From positions 372,001 to 436,000 of the forward strand of contig NZ_JASAMB010000001.1 of assembly GCF_029948125.1 (NCBI RefSeq): a stretch of 64,000 nucleotides of DNA, given 5' to 3'. Numbering within the stretch: position 1 is the stretch's first letter; each line of letters opens with the position of its first letter. Source of the DNA: Catellatospora sp. KI3 (GTDB lineage Bacteria > Actinomycetota > Actinomycetes > Mycobacteriales > Micromonosporaceae). The notes beneath the pieces are model-generated. The model ran no database searches and was not told where the DNA came from. It saw only the letters and a program-made list of their open reading frames with translations. Positions 28,522 through 37,869 of the stretch are shown here, in pieces. The position numbers were made by a program, and so were the translations under genes.

Positions 28522-29571
28522 TCAGGCGAGGTTGAGCTCGCGGGCCGCGGCCAGCGGGTCGTTGCCGATCGTGGTCGGGGCCGGGGCGGTCGAGATGGCC
28601 CACTCCGGGTCCTTGAGCCCGTGGCCGGTCACCGTGCAGACGATGCGCGAGCCCGCCGGGAGCCTGCCCGCGGCGGCGCTCTGCAGCAGCCCCGCGACGC
28701 TGGCCGCCGAGCCGAGCTCCACGAACACGCCGACCTCGCGGGCGAGCAGCCGGTACGCCGAGAGGATCTCGCGGTCGGTGACCGCCTCGATCAGGCCGCC
28801 GGACTGGTCGCGGGCGTCGAGGGCCTTGGTCCAGGAGGCCGGGTTGCCGATGCGGATCGCGGTCGCAATCGTGGACGGGTTGGCCACCACGGCGCCGTCG
28901 ACGATCGGGGCGGAGCCGGCGGCCTGGAAGCCGAACATCTTCGGGGTGCGGGTGGCGTTGCCGGCGGCGACGTCCTCCTGATACCCCATCCAGTACGCGC
29001 TGATGTTGCCCGCGTTGCCGACCGGCAGGCAGTGGATGTCCGGGGCGTCGCCCAGCGCCTCCACGATCTCGAACGCGGCGGTCTTCTGGCCGTGCAGCCG
29101 GTCGATGTTGACCGAGTTGACCAGCGCCACCGGGTAGTCCTGGGCCAGCTTGGCGGCCATGCTCAGGCAGTCGTCGAAGTTGCCGCTGACCTGCAGCAGC
29201 TTCGCGCCGTGCACCAGCGCCTGGGCCAGCTTGCCCAGCGCGATCTTGCCCTGCGGCACGAGCACGGCGCAGGTGATCCCGGCGCGGGCGGCGTACGCCG
29301 CGGCGCTGGCCGAGGTGTTGCCGGTGGAGGCGCAGATGATCGCCTTCGCGCCCTCCTCGACGGCCTTGGACACGGCCACGGTCATGCCGCGGTCCTTGAA
29401 CGAGCCGGTCGGGTTGGCGCCCTCGACCTTCAGGTAGACGTCACAGCCGGTGCGGTCCGACAGCACCGGCGCCGGGACCAGGGGCGTGTTGCCCTCGTGC
29501 AGCGTGATCACCGGCGTCTTCTCCGACACCGGCAACCGGTCGCGATACTGCTCGATCAATCCACGCCACAT
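28522..29571 (-). CDS. thrC: Threonine synthase
   Basis: 349 aa PLP enzyme that converts O-phosphohomoserine to threonine. Schiff-base lysine is Lys59 in [11 protein letters not shown]; the phosphate-binding loop is [15 protein letters not shown]. The ATG at 29571 was chosen over a frame start at 29595 because AAGGGGG sits 5 nt upstream. It follows hom after 332 bp of non-coding DNA and precedes an MFS gene rather than thrB. Confidence 0.96.
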   Translation of the reverse strand: MWRGLIEQYRDRLPVSEKTPVITLHEGNTPLVPAPVLSDRTGCDVYLKVEGANPTGSFKDRGMTVAVSKAVEEGAKAIICASTGNTSASAAAYAARAGITCAVLVPQGKIALGKLAQALVHGAKLLQVSGNFDDCLSMAAKLAQDYPVALVNSVNIDRLHGQKTAAFEIVEALGDAPDIHCLPVGNAGNISAYWMGYQEDVAAGNATRTPKMFGFQAAGSAPIVDGAVVANPSTIATAIRIGNPASWTKALDARDQSGGLIEAVTDREILSAYRLLAREVGVFVELGSAASVAGLLQSAAAGRLPAGSRIVCTVTGHGLKDPEWAISTAPAPTTIGNDPLAAARELNLA

Positions 29572-29903
29572 GCTGGCCCCCTTACCGATTGTCATCGGCT
29601 ACCTTGCCCGTTCAACGCCCCAGCCACCACCAGGGTTCCACCCAGCGGGACATCCGTCCCACCGGCGGTACGGGCGGATGCCGTCGTCATGGTACGAGCC
29701 CCCGCCGGCAACCTCATCCTCGCACCGCCCACCTCCTGGGCCGTACTCACAACCCAGGAGGTGTGGCCGCGCGAGCCCATCCTGCGGCCGCGGCCGGGGC
29801 GGACCCGGTCGATCAGGAAGCCGTGCCGCCGACACGCCGTCAAGCCGTGCCATAGGTTCATGATCGACCCGTGGCGTGCGGTCGGCGGCGCGGGGGCGGG
29901 GGG
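29572..29903 (-). promoter_or_regulatory. Leader region of thrC
   Basis: 332 bp without a supported gene. Contains a 55-bp repeat at 29811-29865 and, nearer thrC, a small hairpin (GGGACGGATGTCCC on the minus strand) followed by GGGTGGAACCC. The spacing suggests that thrC has its own promoter or a regulated leader; no known riboswitch could be matched. Confidence 0.35.
29811..29865. repeat. 55-bp palindromic repeat, copy B
   Basis: Same length as the element at 12833-12887, with the same central ACACGCCGTC and the same right end GTTCATGATC; the left end (GATCAGGAAG) has decayed at two positions. Lies in the hom-thrC gap. Confidence 0.7.
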
Positions 29904-31190
29904 TTAGAACTCGACGCGGAGGAGGCTGGCTACTGCGCGGACGAAGTCGAGGGTGCGGAGTTCGGCGACGGTGGCGGCCAGGGCGGCGTCGGGGGCGGAG
30001 TGGGTGACGATGACCAGGATGGCCTCGTCGCCGCGGCCGGACTGGTTGACCGTGGCGATGGAGACGTCGTGCTTGGCGAAGACCCCGGCCACCGCGGCGA
30101 GGACACCGGCGCGGTCGGCGACGTCCAGCGACACGTGGTAGCGGGTGCGCACCTCGCCCATCGGGCGCACCGGCAGGTCGGCGTAGGCGGACTCGCTCGG
30201 GCTGCGTACGCCCGCGAGCCGGTTGCGGCCCACGGCGACCAGGTCGCCCAGCACCGCGCTGGCGGTCGGCGCGCCGCCCGCGCCCCGGCCGTAGAACATG
30301 AGCTGCCCGGCGGCGTCGGCCTCGACGAAGACGGCGTTGAACGACTCGTTGACCCCGGCCAGCGGGTGGGTGCGGGGGATCATCGCCGGGTGCACGCGCA
30401 CGCTGACGCCGCCGTCGGCGGTGCGGGTGGCGATGCACAGCAGCTTGATGACGCAGCCCATCGCCTTGGCGCTGGCCACGTCGGCGGCGCTGACCTCGGT
30501 GATGCCCTCGCGGTAGACGTCGGCGGCCGTGACGCGGGTGTGGAAGGCGAGGCTGGCCAGGATCGCGGCCTTGGCGGCGGCGTCGAAGCCCTCGACGTCG
30601 GCGGTGGGGTCGGCCTCGGCGTACCCGAGGGCGGTGGCCTCTTCGAGGGCCTCGTTGAACCCGGCGCCGGTGCTGTCCATCGCGGAGAGGATGAAGTTGG
30701 TGGTGCCGTTCACGATGCCGGTGACCTGCATGATGCGGTCGCCGTGCAGGGACTCGCGCAGCGGGCGCAGCAGCGGGATGGCCCCGGCGACGGCGGCCTC
30801 GTAGTAGAGGTCGGCGCCGCCCTCGGCCGCGGCGTCGTGCAGGCTGCCGCCGTCCTCGGCCAGCAGCGCCTTGTTGCCGGTGATGACGCTCTTGCCCGCG
30901 CGCAGCGCCTCGACCAGCCAGGTGCGCGCGGGCTCGATGCCGCCGACGACCTCGATCACCACGTCGACGTCGTCGCGCTTGACCAGCCCGAGGGCGTCCG
31001 TGGTGAACAGGGACGGGTCGACCGGCAGGTTGCCGCGGTCGCGCCCGGCCCTGCGCACGGCGATGCCGACCAGCTCGATCGGCGCGCCGATGCGCGCCGT
31101 GAGGTCGTCGGCCTGCTCCTGCAGAAGCCTGACGACCTCCGAGCCGACCGCGCCGCACCCCAGCAACGCCACCTTGAGCGAGTCAGCCAC
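29904..31190 (-). CDS. hom: Homoserine dehydrogenase
   Basis: 428 aa. N-terminal nucleotide-binding motif LLGCGAVGSEVVRLL, the substrate domain with EGFDAAAKAAILASLAFHT, and a C-terminal ACT domain (about residues 345-428, TRYHVSLDVADRAGVLAAV) that gives threonine feedback control in the family. Catalyses aspartate semialdehyde to homoserine. Starts 38 bp after lysA on the same strand. Confidence 0.96.
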   Translation of the reverse strand: MADSLKVALLGCGAVGSEVVRLLQEQADDLTARIGAPIELVGIAVRRAGRDRGNLPVDPSLFTTDALGLVKRDDVDVVIEVVGGIEPARTWLVEALRAGKSVITGNKALLAEDGGSLHDAAAEGGADLYYEAAVAGAIPLLRPLRESLHGDRIMQVTGIVNGTTNFILSAMDSTGAGFNEALEEATALGYAEADPTADVEGFDAAAKAAILASLAFHTRVTAADVYREGITEVSAADVASAKAMGCVIKLLCIATRTADGGVSVRVHPAMIPRTHPLAGVNESFNAVFVEADAAGQLMFYGRGAGGAPTASAVLGDLVAVGRNRLAGVRSPSESAYADLPVRPMGEVRTRYHVSLDVADRAGVLAAVAGVFAKHDVSIATVNQSGRGDEAILVIVTHSAPDAALAATVAELRTLDFVRAVASLLRVEF

Positions 31191-31228
31191 TTGTCTCTCC
31201 GATGCGATCCGGCGGGGGCGAACGCCCC

Positions 31229-32614
31229 CTACCCCACGTCCAACGCCAGGAGATCGTCCTCGGTCTCCCGGCGCACGATCACCCGTGCCTGCCCGTCCCG
31301 TACGGCCACCACCGGCGGCCGCGGCACCTGGTTGTAATTGCTCGCCATGCTCCGGCAGTACGCACCGGTACCCGGCACGGCGATAAGATCTCCTGGTTTC
31401 ACGTCGGCAGGCAGGAATTCATCCTTCACCACCACGTCCCCGGCTTCACAATGTTTTCCCACCACGCGGGCGAGAATCGGCTCCGCCTGTGACGTGCGTG
31501 ACGCCAGCGTCGCGGAGTACGACGCGTCGTACAGCGCGGTGCGGATGTTGTCGCTCATGCCGCCGTCGACGCTGACGTAGGTGCGCAGGCCGTCGAGCTG
31601 CTTGACGGTGCCCACCTCGTACAGCGTGAAGGTGGACGGGCCGACGATGGCGCGGCCGGGCTCGATGGACAGGTGCGGCTGGGCGATGCCCAGGCCCCGG
31701 CACTCGCCCTCGACGATCTTGAACATGCGCTCGGCCAGGTCGGCCGCGGGCTGCGGGTCGTCCTGGCTGGTGTACGCGATGCCGAAGCCGCCGCCGAGGT
31801 CCAGCTCGGGCAGCTCGACACCCAGCTCCTCGATGATCCGGTGCTGCAGCTGCAGCACCCGGCGCGCGCTGACCTCGAACCCGGAGGTGTCGAAGATCTG
31901 CGAGCCGATGTGCGAGTGCAGCCCGCGCAGTTCGAGGCTGCCGTCGGCCAGGATGCGCCGGGCCGCCTCGAACGCCTTGCCGCCGGCCAGCGAGAAGCCG
32001 AACTTCTGGTCCTCGTGCGCGGTGGCGATAAACTCGTGCGTGTGCGCCTCGACGCCGACCGTGACCCGGATCATCACCTTGGGCCGTACGCCCAGCTCGC
32101 GCGCCAGCGCGCCCAGCCGGTCGATCTCGTCGAAGGAGTCGACCACGATCCGGCCCACCCCGGCGCGCAGCGCCCGGGTCAGCTCGGCGACCGACTTGTT
32201 GTTGCCGTGCAGCCCGATGCGCGCCGGGTCCATGCCGCCCGACAGCGCCATGGCCAGCTCGCCGCCGCTGCACACGTCCAGGCTCAGGCCCTCCTCGACC
32301 AGGATGCGCACGATCGCCCGGCACAGGAACGCCTTGCCCGCGTAGTACACCTCCGCGCCGTCGAAGCCCTGCTTGAACGCGCGGCAGCGGGCCCGGAAGT
32401 CCTCCTCGTCGAGCAGGTACGCCGGGGTGCCGTACTGCTCGGCCAGGTCGGCCACGCTCAGGCCGCCGACCTGGAGCACCCCGTCGCCGTCCTTGCGCGC
32501 GGTGCGCGGCCACAGCGGCTCCAGCAGCGCGTTCACGTCGACGGGGGTACGCAGCCAGGTGGGGCCGGTCTGCCCGATCTCTCCGTGCAGGGCACCGGCC
32601 TCGTGAGCTCTCAT
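31229..32614 (-). CDS. lysA: Diaminopimelate decarboxylase
   Basis: 461 aa fold-type III PLP enzyme making lysine from meso-diaminopimelate. PLP lysine is Lys94 in VYYAGKAFLCRA; glycine loop ELDLGGGFGIAY; C-terminal CEAGDVV with the active-site Cys from the partner subunit. Begins 10 bp after argS, so argS-lysA-hom are probably co-transcribed. Confidence 0.96.
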   Translation of the reverse strand: MRAHEAGALHGEIGQTGPTWLRTPVDVNALLEPLWPRTARKDGDGVLQVGGLSVADLAEQYGTPAYLLDEEDFRARCRAFKQGFDGAEVYYAGKAFLCRAIVRILVEEGLSLDVCSGGELAMALSGGMDPARIGLHGNNKSVAELTRALRAGVGRIVVDSFDEIDRLGALARELGVRPKVMIRVTVGVEAHTHEFIATAHEDQKFGFSLAGGKAFEAARRILADGSLELRGLHSHIGSQIFDTSGFEVSARRVLQLQHRIIEELGVELPELDLGGGFGIAYTSQDDPQPAADLAERMFKIVEGECRGLGIAQPHLSIEPGRAIVGPSTFTLYEVGTVKQLDGLRTYVSVDGGMSDNIRTALYDASYSATLASRTSQAEPILARVVGKHCEAGDVVVKDEFLPADVKPGDLIAVPGTGAYCRSMASNYNQVPRPPVVAVRDGQARVIVRRETEDDLLALDVG

Positions 32615-32624
32615 GGTCTTGCCG

Positions 32625-34271
32625 TCACATCCGTTCGGGGGCGGTCACGCCGAGCAGCCCGAGGCCGTTGGCGATGACGGTGCGGGTGGCGTCGTTGAGC
32701 CAGAGCCGGGCCACGTTGACAGGCTCGATGGGCGCGTCCCCCATCGGGGTGACGCGGCAGTCGTCGTAGAAGCGGTGGTACGCCCGCGCCACGTTCTTCT
32801 CGAGGTAGTGCGCGATGTGGTGCGGTTCGCGCCGCTCGGCGGCGTGGGCGACCACGCCCGGGAAGTCGCCGAGCGCCTTGATCAGCTCCAGCTCCTTCGG
32901 GTGCGCCAGCAGCGCCGCGTCGAACTCGGCCGAGTCGCGGGTCAGCCCCAGCTCCGCCGACTGCCGGGCCACCCCGGCGGTACGCGCGGCGACGTACTGC
33001 ACGTAGTAGATCGGGTTCTCGTTCGACGCCCGGGTCCACAGGTCCACGTCGATGTCGATGGGCGAGTCGATGCTGTAGCGGCCCAGCGCGTACCGCGAGG
33101 CGTCCACGCCGATCGCCTCGACCAGGTCCTCCATCGTCACCACGGTGCCGGCGCGCTTGCTCATCCGCACCGGGGCGCCGTCCTTGACCAGGTTCACCAG
33201 CTGGCCGATCAGGATCTCCAGGTTGCGGTCCGGGTCGTCGCCGAAGCAGGCCGACATGGCCCGCATCCGGCCCACGTAGCCGTGGTGGTCGGCGCCCAGC
33301 ATCATCACGACCAGGTCCGCGCCGCGCTCGCGCTTGTCCAGGTAGTAGGCGCAGTCGGCGGCGAAGTAGGTCCAGTCGCCGTCGCTCTTGCGCAGCACCC
33401 GGTCCTTGTCGTCGCCGAAGTCGGTGGTGCGCAGCCAGGTCGCGCCCTCGGACTCGTACACGTGGCCCTGCTCGCGCAGCCGGGCCAGCGCCAGGTCCAG
33501 CTCGCCCTTGTCGTGCAGGTCCTTCTCGTTGAAGTACACGTCGAAAGTCGTGCCGAACTCGGCCAGCGACGACTTGATCTGCGCGAACATCAGCTCGACG
33601 CCCTCGACCCGGAACGTCTCCACGTCGTCGGCGGCCGGGTTCTTCGCCCGCACCGCCGCCGCGATCTCGGCGATGTACGCGCCGCCGTACCCGTCCTCGG
33701 GGGTGGCCTCGCCCCGGGCCGCGGCCAGCAGCGACCGGGCGAACCGGTCGATCTGCGCCCCGGCGTCGTTGAAGTAATACTCCGTGGTGACCTGGGCGCC
33801 GGCCGCCTTCAGCAGCCGGGCCAGCGCGTCGCCGACCGCGGCCCAGCGCACCCCGCCGAGGTGGATCGGGCCGGTCGGGTTCGCCGACACGAACTCCAGG
33901 TTCAGCTTCTGCCCGGCCAGCGCGGTGCCCCGCCCGTACTCACCCCCCTGGGTGACCACCAGCCGGGCCAGCTCACCGGCGGCCGCGGCGTCGACCCGGA
34001 TGTTCAGGAAGCCCGGCCCGGCGATCTCCACCGAAGCGATGCCTGTGACTTTGCTGAGTTCCTCGGCGAGGGCCCCCGCCAGCTCGCGGGGGTTCGCGCC
34101 GACCTTCTTGGCGACCTGAAGTGCCAGGTTGGTGGCGTAGTCTCCGTGCTCCGGATTGCGCGGGCGCTCCACCGTCGCCACCGTCGGCAGCGCCGACAGA
34201 TCGAGCTCACGGGCCGTGAAAACGGCCCTGGCGGCGGCGAGAACAGCGTCGGCAAGATTCGCGGGAGTCAC
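32625..34271 (-). CDS. argS: Arginyl-tRNA synthetase
   Basis: 548 aa class I synthetase. HIGH-type signature [10 protein letters not shown] at residues 131-140 and the KMSKS equivalent RMSKRAGT; the C-terminal DALR anticodon-binding domain ends [12 protein letters not shown]. Its cognate tRNA-Arg(CCG) gene lies 2.1 kb away at 36372. First gene of the argS-lysA-hom run; divergent from the DUF3105 gene. Confidence 0.97.
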   Translation of the reverse strand: MTPANLADAVLAAARAVFTARELDLSALPTVATVERPRNPEHGDYATNLALQVAKKVGANPRELAGALAEELSKVTGIASVEIAGPGFLNIRVDAAAAGELARLVVTQGGEYGRGTALAGQKLNLEFVSANPTGPIHLGGVRWAAVGDALARLLKAAGAQVTTEYYFNDAGAQIDRFARSLLAAARGEATPEDGYGGAYIAEIAAAVRAKNPAADDVETFRVEGVELMFAQIKSSLAEFGTTFDVYFNEKDLHDKGELDLALARLREQGHVYESEGATWLRTTDFGDDKDRVLRKSDGDWTYFAADCAYYLDKRERGADLVVMMLGADHHGYVGRMRAMSACFGDDPDRNLEILIGQLVNLVKDGAPVRMSKRAGTVVTMEDLVEAIGVDASRYALGRYSIDSPIDIDVDLWTRASNENPIYYVQYVAARTAGVARQSAELGLTRDSAEFDAALLAHPKELELIKALGDFPGVVAHAAERREPHHIAHYLEKNVARAYHRFYDDCRVTPMGDAPIEPVNVARLWLNDATRTVIANGLGLLGVTAPERM

Positions 34272-34357
34272 CCGGCCATGCTAACCGGGTAGACTTCGGC
34301 CCTCTGCGTCCCACCACATGGCGGGCGCGCCCACCCCTCGATGTGACGGACACCACG

Positions 34358-35146
34358 ATGAGCATCAGCACGCAGGGCGGCGAGCAGCACCGCCCCAACG
34401 TTGTGAAGGTCGGCGGCAAGCCCGGCGCCAAGCCCGGCGAGAAGACCCCGGCCGGTGCGAAGACCCCGCCCAAGGGCCCGAAGGGCAAGCCGATCACGCC
34501 CATCAAGGTCAACCAGGGCCGCAACTGGGGCCCGATCGCCATGTTCACCGCCGTCGGCGTGCTCGCCGCGGGCATCATCGGCTACGGCGCCTGGCAGGCC
34601 TTCAAGCCCCCGTTCGACTGGGAGGGCGCCGCCAAGGCGATCCCGGGCATCGTCGACTACCGCGAGACCAACGCGGCCGACCTGACCCGCACCCACGCGT
34701 ACGGCACGCAGACCTACAAGCAGAGCCCGCCCGTCGGCGGCAACCACAACGAGGTCTGGCAGCAGTGCATGGGCAACGTCTACGACGCGCCCATCCCGAA
34801 CGAGCACGCCGTGCACGCGCTGGAGCACGGGGCCGTGTGGGTCGCGTACCGCAGTGACCTGCCCGCCGACCAGGTGGCCAAGCTCGCCGCCAAGGTCACG
34901 GGCAAGGAGTACATGCTCATGAGCCCGATCGAGAAGCTCGACAAGCCGATCTCGCTCCAGGCGTGGGGCTTCCAGCTGAAGCTCGACAGCGCCGACGACA
35001 AGCGCATCGACGACTTCATCACCGACCTGCGCATCAACGCCACGCAGGAGCCCGGCGCGGTCTGCTCCAACGGCAACACCGCCACCGGTGTCACGCCGCT
35101 GACACAGGAGCAGGTGCAGCAGATGATGCAGGGCGCGAACGGCTGA
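34358..35146 (+). CDS. DUF3105 membrane-anchored protein
   Basis: 262 aa. A basic Lys/Pro/Gly-rich cytoplasmic N-terminus (GGKPGAKPGEKTPAGAKTPP), one membrane helix (WGPIAMFTAVGVLAAGIIGYGAW), then an outside DUF3105 domain with the conserved HAVHALEHGAVWVAYR and VGGNHNEVWQQC. Function unknown. An in-frame GTG at 34343 is a possible start. Its stop shares one base with the DUF305 start, so the two are translated together. Confidence 0.9.
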   Translation: MSISTQGGEQHRPNVVKVGGKPGAKPGEKTPAGAKTPPKGPKGKPITPIKVNQGRNWGPIAMFTAVGVLAAGIIGYGAWQAFKPPFDWEGAAKAIPGIVDYRETNAADLTRTHAYGTQTYKQSPPVGGNHNEVWQQCMGNVYDAPIPNEHAVHALEHGAVWVAYRSDLPADQVAKLAAKVTGKEYMLMSPIEKLDKPISLQAWGFQLKLDSADDKRIDDFITDLRINATQEPGAVCSNGNTATGVTPLTQEQVQQMMQGANG

Positions 35147-35772
35147 TGACCGAGGAGACGACCAGCCCGAGCCGCTGGCGGCAGGTCGGCATCGCCGGGC
35201 TGGTCGCCCTCCTGCTCGGCGTCGCCATCGGCTTCGTCGGCACCCACCTGGTGCAGCGCTCCGGCCTGCCCGCCGACGACTCGGCTGCGGCCGGGTTCGC
35301 CCGCGACATGTCCTCCCATCACGCCCAGGCCGTGGCCATGGGCATGATCGCGGCGGACCGGGCGGCCTCGCCGGCGGTGCGCTCGCTCGGCGGCGACATC
35401 GCGATGACCCAGCAGGCGCAGATCGGCATGATGCGCCAGTGGCTGCGGGACTGGAAGCTCAACGTCAACTCGCCCGCCAAGCCGATGGCCTGGATGCCCG
35501 ACGGCGACAGCGCCGTCCAGGGCAACCTGATGCCCGGCATGGCCACGCCGGAGGAGATGACGGCGCTGGAGAAGGCGACCGGGCCCGAGGTCGACCGGCT
35601 GTTCCTCCAGATGATGATCAAGCATCATCTGGGCGGGATTCACATGGTCGACGCGGTGCTCTCGGAGACCGACCAGGGCGATGTCACGTGGCTGGCCGGG
35701 ACGATGAAGAGCGGGCAGCAGGGCGAGATCGCCGCCATGCAGTCACTGCAGAAGACGCTCGGCTTCAGCTGA
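35146..35772 (+). CDS. DUF305 family exported protein
   Basis: 208 aa. One N-terminal membrane anchor (VGIAGLVALLLGVAIGFVGTHLV) and an outside helical domain with paired His/Met patterns: MSSHHAQAVAMGMIA and MMIKHHLGGIHMV. DUF305 is a ferritin-like, possibly metal-binding fold seen in copper-related loci. Co-translated with the DUF3105 protein, a recurrent pair in actinobacteria. Confidence 0.9.
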   Translation: MTEETTSPSRWRQVGIAGLVALLLGVAIGFVGTHLVQRSGLPADDSAAAGFARDMSSHHAQAVAMGMIAADRAASPAVRSLGGDIAMTQQAQIGMMRQWLRDWKLNVNSPAKPMAWMPDGDSAVQGNLMPGMATPEEMTALEKATGPEVDRLFLQMMIKHHLGGIHMVDAVLSETDQGDVTWLAGTMKSGQQGEIAAMQSLQKTLGFS

Positions 35773-35785
35773 GCGGATCTTTCGA

Positions 35786-35820
35786 GAAGCCCCGCCGGGC
35801 CTGGTTCGGTGGGGCTTCTT
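35786..35820 (+). terminator. Terminator after the DUF3105-DUF305 pair
   Basis: An 11-bp stem with one G-T pair (35786-35796 with 35808-35818) follows the stop by 14 bp and ends in a short T-rich tail. Confidence 0.75.
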
Positions 35821-35945
35821 CAGCGGTATGGCCGGAGTCGGGCTTCCGGATACGGGCGGGCGACGCCCGCTGCCGCCCGGGTGGCGCTCGGCGTGCTGGG
35901 CGTCGCACGCTTGACGCGATGGTCGTGCGGCTGGCGGCTGGCGGA

Positions 35946-36178
35946 GATCGCCGTCTGCGGTCACTAACTCGGCTGTCCCCTTCTTGATCGCCGTCTGCGG
36001 TCACAACCCGGGCCGATAGCCGACGCGTCGACCGCCAATGCCGATCAAGGAGCTGAACCCGGTCGAAGATCGCCACTGGCGGTCGAACTCCTGCACAGGA
36101 TCTCGACCGAACCCAACTTCCGACCGGAGACGGCGATCACCGACAACGGCAGGTGCCGAAGATCGCCGCGAACGGTCA
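35946..36178. repeat. Cluster of six GATCGCCGTCTGCGGTC-like units in both orientations
   Basis: Two identical 19-bp direct copies start at 35946 and 35986 (40 bp apart). Variant units lie at 36030-36047 (inverted), 36068-36085 (direct), 36124-36140 (inverted) and 36161-36178 (direct); the 36030 and 36068 units form an inverted repeat. No gene is supported in 35821-36371, so this 550-bp stretch before the tRNA is filled mainly by these units. Confidence 0.65.
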
Positions 36179-36371
36179 GAACACTGCACAACCCCCAGAG
36201 CTCTTGGCCGCCTCCGCGCAGCTGCCCGGGAAGGTGCACGTACCTGCGGCCGCGAACCGGCCTTGGGCGGGGTGCGGGCGCTAAGGAGGGTGGGTTGGCG
36301 TGACCGCGACACGGGCCGGATACCGATTCGGCACCGGCCGGTCGGCCCTGCTACTCTTTGTCGGTCGCTGA

Positions 36372-36443
36372 GCCCCCGTAGCTCAGGGGATAGAGCACCG
36401 CCCTCCGGAGGCGGGGGCGCAGGTTCGAATCCTGCCGGGGGCA
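36372..36443 (+). tRNA. tRNA-Arg (anticodon CCG)
   Basis: 72-nt cloverleaf: acceptor GCCCCCG pairs with CGGGGGC, D-arm GCTC/GAGC, anticodon stem CCGCC/GGCGG with loop CTCCGGA and anticodon CCG at 36405-36407, TPsiC loop TTCGAAT. The discriminator is A, and CCA is not encoded. Reads CGG codons, which are very common in this DNA. Accessory-looking DNA begins just downstream. Confidence 0.95.
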
Positions 36444-36759
36444 CTTCTAACCTATGATTTCACCCCTAATCCGTGCTGCTAGCAGGCTGTTTATCGGCCC
36501 GGGCGCACGTTCCCCAGCGAAATGGTCGGGGTTCCCGGCGAAGAGGAAAAGCGCTCGCTCGGGTTCAGCGAGCCGCCGTCCTCGATGCGCTCATGTAGGC
36601 CGCAGCTGATCACGGGCGGTTCTGCCAGGCGAAGTGGGACGTTATCCGGGTCTTCGAATCCACGAAATCGACAGCTTCGCCACAGGGCGGGCCGGCATCG
36701 GCGAGCGTGACGATGCCTGACCCTGCGATACGGGTCGCGGGCCAGGCATCGTCGATCCG
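36444..36759. other. Gene-free stretch downstream of tRNA-Arg
   Basis: No convincing ORF, and no second copy of the tRNA 3' end was found by eye. The only structure seen is the hairpin at 36711-36751. Confidence 0.5.
36711..36751 (-). terminator. Terminator of the three-repeat secreted protein gene
   Basis: A 13-bp stem with one mismatch (36711-36723 with 36739-36751) starts 9 bp beyond the stop at 36760. Confidence 0.7.
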
Positions 36760-37617
36760 TCAGCTTCCGCAGATGCCATAGGCGGTGAGACTCCAGTCGC
36801 CGGCGTACCCGCCGATGATCTCATCGGCCCAGGCTGCGACCTGGTCATTGCCGATGGTGTTGATGCCGCTGAGCAGCACGTTGCCGTTGCCGGCGTTCAC
36901 CGCCACACCAGTGCCGTAGAGCGCTTTGCCGGCCGGGCAGCTGGCGGACGCCGTCTTGTGCGAGTCGCTGTCGCTCAGCGTCGAAAACGCGACCCGCTGC
37001 AGCCCTGCCGGGGTGTCGGCGCAGACCGCGTAGGCGGTGACGTTCCAGTCGTCGTCGTTCGATCCGGTGATCTCCACCCCGCGTACCGTGACGGTCTTCA
37101 GGTCAGCGGAGGGGATGACATCCTCCAGGACGACGTTGGAATCTCCCTTGTTGGTCCGGCCGCCCGCCCCGATGACGCTCCGGCCGGTGCCGCAGGTCGG
37201 CGTGGTGACGTACTCCTGCTGAACGCCGCCCAGCTGGGAAACGATCTCCCAGCCGGTCGGTTTCGGGACGCAGATGGCGACCGCCGTGTGCAGCCAGGAC
37301 GGCTCGGAGTCGTCGATCCGGTGGGTTCTCACCCAGTACTTGTTTTCGAAGGTGGGTTGCAGCCGGTCCAGCGCCACGTGACCGAGGGGTGCGCCCGGGG
37401 CGGTGAGGTATCCGCCGCCGCCGGCCACTGCGGTGCCGGCGGGACATGTGGCGGGCATTTCCAGGCGGTCTCCGAAGCTCGGGTTGGAGGTCAATTTGAC
37501 GATCACCTGCCCGGCCGGATCCGCCGCGGCGGGTGAGGCCGCGGTGAGCAAAACGAACGATGCGGACACGACGACCGCCGTGGCGGCTGCGATACGAGTC
37601 CGTAGGCGCAGGGTCAT
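36760..37617 (-). CDS. Secreted protein built of three tandem cysteine-bounded repeats
   Basis: 285 aa. Sec signal peptide with cleavage near PAAA (about residue 32). The mature part has three similar units of about 84 residues, each bounded by a Cys pair: C58/C116, C142/C199, C227/C283. Each unit opens TCPAG(T/K)-like, has a Gly-rich turn (GAGG, GGGG, GTGV), an NVVLEDV/NVLLSGI strand and a closing W(N/S)(V/L)TAY(A/G)(V/I)C. The pattern suggests repeated beta domains each closed by one disulfide. Function unknown; no enzyme motif. Confidence 0.8.
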   Translation of the reverse strand: MTLRLRTRIAAATAVVVSASFVLLTAASPAAADPAGQVIVKLTSNPSFGDRLEMPATCPAGTAVAGGGGYLTAPGAPLGHVALDRLQPTFENKYWVRTHRIDDSEPSWLHTAVAICVPKPTGWEIVSQLGGVQQEYVTTPTCGTGRSVIGAGGRTNKGDSNVVLEDVIPSADLKTVTVRGVEITGSNDDDWNVTAYAVCADTPAGLQRVAFSTLSDSDSHKTASASCPAGKALYGTGVAVNAGNGNVLLSGINTIGNDQVAAWADEIIGGYAGDWSLTAYGICGS

Positions 37618-37869
37618 GTTTTTCTCCGTCCTGTTTGGGCCTTCCAGGATTCGGTGGCGACGAGCCGAGAGGCGAGAAACCTGAACGCCGGTGAACGGCG
37701 CGATTGAACGTCGTTGAACACGCCCGCTGAGGGCTGCGGCGCCGAAGATCCAGCCACCTACCGCGCATACTCAAGTAGCCGAATGTGTCCAGAACAGGCT
37801 TCGCTGGAATTGGCCCGCCTGCTGCGCGAGCTGCGCCGACGCGAGGCACGGCGCGGTTCGAGCCGTCGA
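37618..37869. other. Intergenic DNA with a possible XRE-type fragment
   Basis: Upstream region of the leftward secreted gene. Around 37804-37854 the plus strand reads LELARLLRELRRREARR, like the N-terminus of XRE regulators common in this group, but the frame does not continue into a helix-turn-helix domain, so it is at most a remnant. Confidence 0.3.

Noticed and set aside
29572-29903. T-box riboswitch upstream of thrC
   Set aside because: Only a TGGAACC-like match is present; no specifier loop or antiterminator/terminator pair could be built, so it is kept as a weak observation only.
35946-36178. CRISPR array
   Set aside because: Units occur in both orientations, differ from each other and have irregular spacing; no cas genes are present.
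36372-36443. tRNA-Arg as a live integration site
   Set aside because: No second copy of the tRNA 3' end and no integrase were seen in the window, so only an old or decayed insertion can be suggested.
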